Shown: piece after piece, positions 59,548 to 64,000 of the stretch | Position numbering within the stretch: position 1 is the first letter of the stretch | Layout of the letters: every line of letters starts with the position of its first letter | Assembly: GCF_032854445.1 (NCBI RefSeq) | Contig: NC_088305.1 | Location: 12,219,606-12,283,605, forward strand | Reading direction: 5' to 3' | DNA: 64,000 bases | From: Liolophura sinensis | Lineage: Eukaryota; Mollusca; Polyplacophora; Chitonida; Chitonidae | Position numbers and translations under genes: made by a program | The notes under the pieces: model-generated | Database searches by the model: none | What the model was told of the DNA's origin: nothing | Seen by the model: only the letters and a program-made list of their open reading frames with translations

Positions 59548-60570
59548 TTAAAACTGGGTGGATTGCCGACCCACTTCACCAAATACTACAGTTTTTCCTC
59601 GGCCACGCTCCATTTTAAATACCTTCTCCACCTGATAAAACTTGTCGGCCGCGGCCGTCACCGGTTGTAGTTCGGCATTGTAAAACGTCCCAAGCAACCA
59701 TTCCTTATTCAAGTCCTCCAGTGTGTACACGACAGGCTGACGAGGGTGGATGCGGACAATGCGAACATTTCCGTGCTCCAATTCGGGAGGTACGATTTTT
59801 CAAATTTCCCTTTCACTTTACTTATAAGCATGAGATCGCCGGCGCGACAACGGTACACCCATTGATTGGACGTGGGTGGACCGTACAAGGCTTGACGCAC
59901 TTATTTCTGGTTCTGGGTGATGACTTTGAAGAGGCCCGCTGTATACTCCGGTGATACGTTCGATTGAGGCCGCGGACCAGCGCCGGTAAGGCGCCCAGGT
60001 ACCGCCGAGTGTTGTGAGCGGTGAAATATTTGTACATGCGTCCTTTCAAAATATGGTTAAACCTTTCTACCAAGGACGTTTCGGTCTCGTTAAACGTGTG
60101 AAAGAAAAACACCCCGTTGTCCTTTAAAAATGCCTGGAACGGTCTGTTCAGAAACTCTTTGCCCTCGTCCATTTGCAGACACAACGGTCGATGTCCCGTC
60201 TTGAAAATGCTTTGAAACGCCTCGATCAGACGAGGGTTTTGGTGCGGAGTGGAACCACCTAAGCGTGTTTGGAGAAGACATCGGTGCAGGTAAGTAGGTA
60301 AAGGTTGTCGTCGTTCTGTTTGGCAAACGCTGCCATTTGCCACGGACTGTCTATACCACCAACCACAACTCGGTTACGAGGGTAGCGCCGTCGAGCGGGA
60401 TGGTGCAGCGTAAACGTGTCCTGTTGGGCCAGCCAAGCCGACACTCGGGCCCGACTCACTTTCAGTCCATATTGCCGGGATGAACGACAGCGGAAAGATA
60501 TATATATATATTTCCGCTGTCGTTGAGGCTTAAAGATTTCCCGACCAGTCTCACCTTTGTTTTCACTCAT
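59548..60570 (-). pseudogene. Polinton retroviral-type integrase, frameshifted
   Basis: Starts MSENKGETGREIFKPQ at 60570. It then shows WLAQQDTFTLHHPARRR, YLLTCTDVFSKHA (first catalytic Asp region), CLQMDEGKEFLNRPFQAFL (second Asp), and FNETETSLVERFNHILKGRM with the catalytic Glu in 'VERFN', followed by AGDLMLISKVKGKFEKSYLP and a C-terminal VYTLEDLNKEW / GTFYNAELQPV region. That is the DDE rve core plus the chromo-like tail usual for Polinton integrases. Frame changes occur near 60260, 59900 and 59720. The segment 60483-60524 inside the N-terminus is a perfect palindrome. It would integrate the element; this copy is dead. Confidence 0.87.
60483..60524. repeat. Perfect 14-bp-arm palindrome with (TA) loop
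   Basis: AACGACAGCGGAAA, loop GATATATATATATA, TTTCCGCTGTCGTT. Exact complementarity. It lies in the integrase N-terminal coding region and may be an insertion. Confidence 0.85.
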
Positions 60571-60694
60571 GACTTGAAGTGAACAAACCTGTATATTCCA
60601 AAAATGTCTACGCTAAACAGGCTACTTGACCTACAAATTCTCGGGTTGACAGGGTAAATTTGCGGGTTACACTTGCTGGCCTCAGTTAAATCGG

Positions 60695-61062
60695 CAAATG
60701 CTTAATTGTTCAGGTTACGTTTAGGTCGCCTGATGATAGCATTATCCGAGGTTTTGTCCGTTCACAGCCCCGTGAATAAATTTAACAAATCGGCATACAA
60801 CGATATTTTAGCTCTCGCAAAATAGAAGTTGAGTTTGCGACGTCTGACACAAGTGTTATTTCGTTACAATCGGCATAATTGCTTAATGCTTAATTATTCT
60901 GGTTACGTGGAATTCGCCCGATGATAGCATTATCCAGGGAACGGTTTTGTCCGTTCACAGCCCCGTAAATAAATTAAACAGATTGGCATACAATGGTATT
61001 TCAGCCCTCGCAAAACAGAAGTTGAGTTTGCCACGTCATACGCACTTGTTATTTCGTTAGTT
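60695..61062. repeat. Two direct ~170-bp repeats at the right edge of the Polinton
   Basis: Copy 1 about 60697-60865 and copy 2 about 60886-61060 share AATGCTTAATTGTTC/AATGCTTAATTATTC, 'CTGATGATAGCATTATCC', 'GGTTTTGTCCGTTCACAGCC', 'GGCATACAA.G.TATTT', 'AGAAGTTGAGTTTGC' and 'TGTTATTTCGTTA'. Copy 2 ends at the Tc1 insertion. They may derive from the Polinton terminal repeat, but no matching inverted sequence was found at the left. Confidence 0.82.
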
Positions 61063-61063
61063 A

Positions 61064-62555
61064 AACTACCAGGCAAAAGAAAGGTTTCACCGTATTTTTT
61101 GTCATAAAAAAAAATAAAAGCGCGGTTCCGGATTTGATTCTGTGCAGGACATGGTGTATGACTGCATCGTTTCCTCTACCAGAACACACCGTCACGAACG
61201 CAGCAATTGGAATTGTGAAATTGCGACCACATGCAAAACGTCTTTTTGAGGCATGGCTCGTGATGCACGTGCGGTAATGTTGCATAAATACTCTTGCTCG
61301 AAAGAGCAGACATTCAGTGACCGAAAAAACACCAACAGTATGCCAAGACTTACGCAAGCGCACCGAGACCAGGCCATCGGTATGTCCACCATGGGAGTCT
61401 CGCAACGTCACATTGCAAGAACGTTCAACTGCAGCCAAACCACAATCAGGAGGTTGTTGATACGCTATCAGCAGACAGGCCAGACCCAAGACAGACCAAG
61501 ATCGGGAAGACCGAAGGTAACAACTGCGGCTGAAGATCGCTACATCCGGCAGATCCACCTCCGAAACCGATTCGTCACGGCGACGTCAACAGCGGCGACG
61601 GCACTAGGCCATGTCATCAGCCCCAGAACAACACTGCGTCGTCTTCGTTCAGCAGATTGCGATGGGCACGTATTGTACGTCGGTGGCAGTGACGTGACTG
61701 GGCGAGAGTGCTGTTTACAGACGAGAGCAGGTTCTGCCTATTCAGGAACGATGGCAGAGTTCGAGATTTCCGACGAAGAGGCGAGCGTCTCGCGCCAAAC
61801 TGCGTAAGAGAGGTTTACCCGTTTGGAGGCGGAGGCGTCATGGTTTGTGGAGGGATTTGTGACCAAATGAAGACGCAGCTGGTTATTGTGCGAGGTAATC
61901 TGAGTGGCCAGCGATACCTTGATGAGGTACTGAGACCTGTCGTCGTTCCTTTCCTCCAATGACAGCCAAAAGGATCGATCTTGCAACACGACAACGCAAG
62001 GCCTCACACTGCCCGCATTTTTACAGACTACCTCGAGACCGTAAACGTCATCGTGTTGCCCTGGCCAGCCAACTCACCAGACATGAACCCCATTGACCAT
62101 CTCTGGGATTAGCTTGACCGCCGTTTGAGACAGTTGGTGCCTCCTCCAACTAACCAACAGGAACTTGAGCAAGCTCTGTTAAACCTATGGAACGTTATCC
62201 CTGCTGACGTCATCCAGCGACTGACGACGTCAATGTGGAGGCGTGTGCTTGCTTGCATTGATGCCCAGGGTGGCCACACTCGCTACTGATGACTGTAGTC
62301 CTTCATTTCTGTGGATACTGTGACTTTACATGCACTTGCCAGTTAACTTTACATTTGTGTAATTTTTTCTTCTGACCCCTTGTCTCTTTCATTGTGTTTT
62401 GTGGCCAATTGAATGCCAATATTTTAAAGCCTTTTTGAGAGAATATTTCACAATGATTTCTGTTTATAAACCAATCTTCTTAATTCTTATATCTGACTTT
62501 GTTTTTGTTTTATGGGCTCAAGAAGTGGGTGAAACCTTTCTTTTGCCTGGTAGTT
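61064..62555 (+). mobile_element. Tc1-like transposon with intact termini
   Basis: 28-bp perfect terminal inverted repeats (61064-61091, AACTACCAGGCAAAAGAAAG; 62528-62555, its complement) flanked by the TA target duplication (61062-61063 and 62556-62557). The element is 1492 bp and contains one plus-strand transposase gene with inactivating lesions. It inserted after the duplication of the Polinton-side repeat. Confidence 0.93.
61340..62289 (+). pseudogene. Tc1-like transposase, broken
   Basis: From ATG at 61340 the protein starts MPRLTQAHRDQAIGM. Paired helix-turn-helix domains follow, with GVSQRHIARTFNCSQTTIRR and the GRPR-like hook SGRPKVTT. A deletion/frameshift near 61650-61700 removes the linker. 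The catalytic core then appears in another frame: FTDESRF (first Asp, about 61710), LQHDNARPHTARIF (second Asp, about 61990) and SPDMNPIDHLWD (about 62090), where family members normally have Glu. In-frame stops occur at 61960-61962 and after HLWD. The conserved end GGHTRY precedes the stop at 62287-62289. It is non-autonomous today, though its termini are intact and could be mobilised in trans. Confidence 0.9.
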
Positions 62556-62559
62556 TAGT

Positions 62560-63945
62560 TTAGAAAGATTCCATACTGTGTTGAGGATTGTCTTTTGCTT
62601 TAAACAAAGTACATGTGCATTTGTGTAATATAGATGAGTAATAGCCGTTTGTAGCCCCAGTACTATAAGTGGTAATTTAATTTGATTCTTTAATTTTGTT
62701 TCCCGACATCAGATATGTACAAACTTGTGTTCGATCATTCCTTGATTTATACTTAATATGGTACAACAATGAAATAAAGGTTCAAACTCATCTTCACCAG
62801 GCAGTGAATTTGTACAGCAAACATGCGAAGCTGTGCGAAAGGCTGATGTTAGCAACGATATCAATACAACTCAGCTCTTTTTATCTGAATTCGCAATAGG
62901 TTATAGTTTGGCACCTACTCCTATATAATTTCCATATAATGATTGCTATTGTTAGGTCATCAAGGCCTACACTGGTAAGATGTAATCATGAGTTCTGATT
63001 CAAGCAACTGGGTGAAAATGGATTTTCTTACTCTAACAAGGGCAAACCTGAAAAGCTGGGGCTAATCGCTTTAAGTCGGAGCACTGAAGTGTTGTATTTC
63101 TAAATTAGTTTCTAAAACGCATATGGGTATGTGTTTACATTAGACACATATTCGTTGTTTGGGTGATGTTTTGAAAGACCTGCACGCTCATTAGCCTGTG
63201 CCTATTTCTTACCGGTTCACACTCTAACCTCAATCCACCTGTTCTGGCAAGACATACTCTTGTAGACCATGCGTGGAACATGTATTCTGGTAGAAGGTAT
63301 GTAGAGATGGTACTTGTGCTAACATTTCGTTACTCACTGAAGCGTTTTGGCACGATTCACTCAGCACACCATACATGAGACGTGCATTCTGGCAGTAGCT
63401 GTGTAGCAATTCTAACAGTGAAACGTGATCGTGTTTACTAATCTTGTCACAGGCATGTATAATCTTGTGAAAACTTTCCGCAGACCCCCACTGCACCTCA
63501 TCTCCCCACTGCTGTGTCCAATTACAAAGAATCACAACCAGACACAAGGAATGGGATGCACTTGTTCAAATCATTGGCTAAAACGTGATCTACTGTTATT
63601 ACTGTCATCGGTGATACCACACTCTGTTCTCACAAATTTACGAGATTTGAAATTTGATTCTACTGCATGTTCGGCAAACATCATCCTTATCCACGACAGT
63701 TTTCGGTAGGGCCATAGTAGTGACATTTCTCCGTCTGTGCGTTTAAGGTCTTGCGTAACACTCTCCCACTATAATTCTATAATTATTTAATATACTTGAA
63801 TACGACGTAAAACTGCAATCAAGTAAATACATGAATATAGAAATGAATGAATAAATGTTTTATACAAGACATGCCTATTTAATCCTCTTTGGGGCGTGCA
63901 ATCAAACCTGTTAATAAAATCTACAAACCCCGTCATCAATACACA
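62560..63945. other. Unassigned intergenic stretch
   Basis: No gene recognised. At about 63785-63860 'TACTTGAATACGACGTAAAA' followed by AATGAATGAATAAATG is a decayed SINE family A 3' end. Confidence 0.45.
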
Positions 63946-63949
63946 AGGG

Positions 63950-64000
63950 AAATGCCGTACGTGGGAAGGTGTGGCATCAACCTGCGGATGGTCGTAGGTT
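63950..64000 (+). repeat. SINE family A, cut by the window end
   Basis: GCCGTACGTGGGAAGGTGTG and 'CAACCTGCGGATGGTCGTAG', the middle of the SINE; it continues past base 64000. Confidence 0.8.

Larger units (their letters stand above)
52481..60570. mobile_element. Decayed Polinton/Maverick (adintovirus-like) element
   Basis: The gene set and layout are those of Polintons: family B polymerase on one strand, and integrase, a membrane-segment ORF, ATPase, minor virion-type ORF, major capsid protein and adenain-like protease on the other. Nearly every gene carries frameshifts, stops or deletions, so the copy is dead. The base composition (CG-richer, codon-like) contrasts with the AT-rich flanks. 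The long terminal inverted repeats and 6-bp target duplication normally found were not detected; the true ends are probably beyond the listed limits (duplications at 50.9-51.9 kb and 60.7-61.06 kb). Confidence 0.88.

Overview
The window is animal nuclear DNA, AT-rich and dominated by repeats, with very few intact genes. The dispersed repeats are tRNA-derived SINEs carrying a 'TATACGACGGCGGCC' body and an AAAT-type tail, plus a second family ending in tandem GAGT/CACT. From memory both are typical of mollusc, especially bivalve, genomes. Together with a Polinton, a Tc1-like transposon and a CR1-like LINE tail, this suggests a lophotrochozoan, most likely a mollusc. The species cannot be fixed from the sequence.

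Layout. 1-16 kb holds minisatellites (36, 60, 41, 76 and 35 bp units, several with higher-order structure), a CA-rich triplicated unit, and a non-autonomous PIF/Harbinger-type element (10433-11038) carrying a Myb/SANT-like fragment. 17-31 kb holds a LINE 3' end, an array of short units in alternating orientation around a CCGCGG core (22.3-23.0 kb), 69 bp and 39 bp arrays, SINE pieces and hairpins. 32-39 kb holds a broken copy of an MFSD4/NaGLT1-type sugar transporter. Its exon 2 is split, and its introns carry a TATA/CCAAT/E2F-like inverted array, a hairpin MITE and a TTAA-flanked MITE. 45.8-49.0 kb holds the apparently intact sister gene: three coding exons encoding about 508 residues, ending in a poly(A) signal.

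50.4-60.6 kb is occupied by a decayed Polinton/Maverick (adintovirus-like) element. On the plus strand lies a protein-primed family B DNA polymerase. On the minus strand lie an adenain-like protease, a double jelly-roll major capsid protein, a small conserved ORF, a packaging ATPase fragment, a membrane-segment ORF and a retroviral-type integrase. Most of these are broken by frameshifts or stops. A degenerate C2H2 zinc-finger exon and roughly 250 bp direct repeats lie to its left, and about 170 bp direct repeats to its right. A Tc1-like transposon with exact TA target duplication (61064-62555) has inserted at the end of the second right-hand repeat.

The only gene I would call probably functional is the MFSD4-like transporter. 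Everything else recognisable is mobile-element or pseudogene material. Large stretches hold nothing I can name, and exons of genes extending beyond the window could be hidden there.
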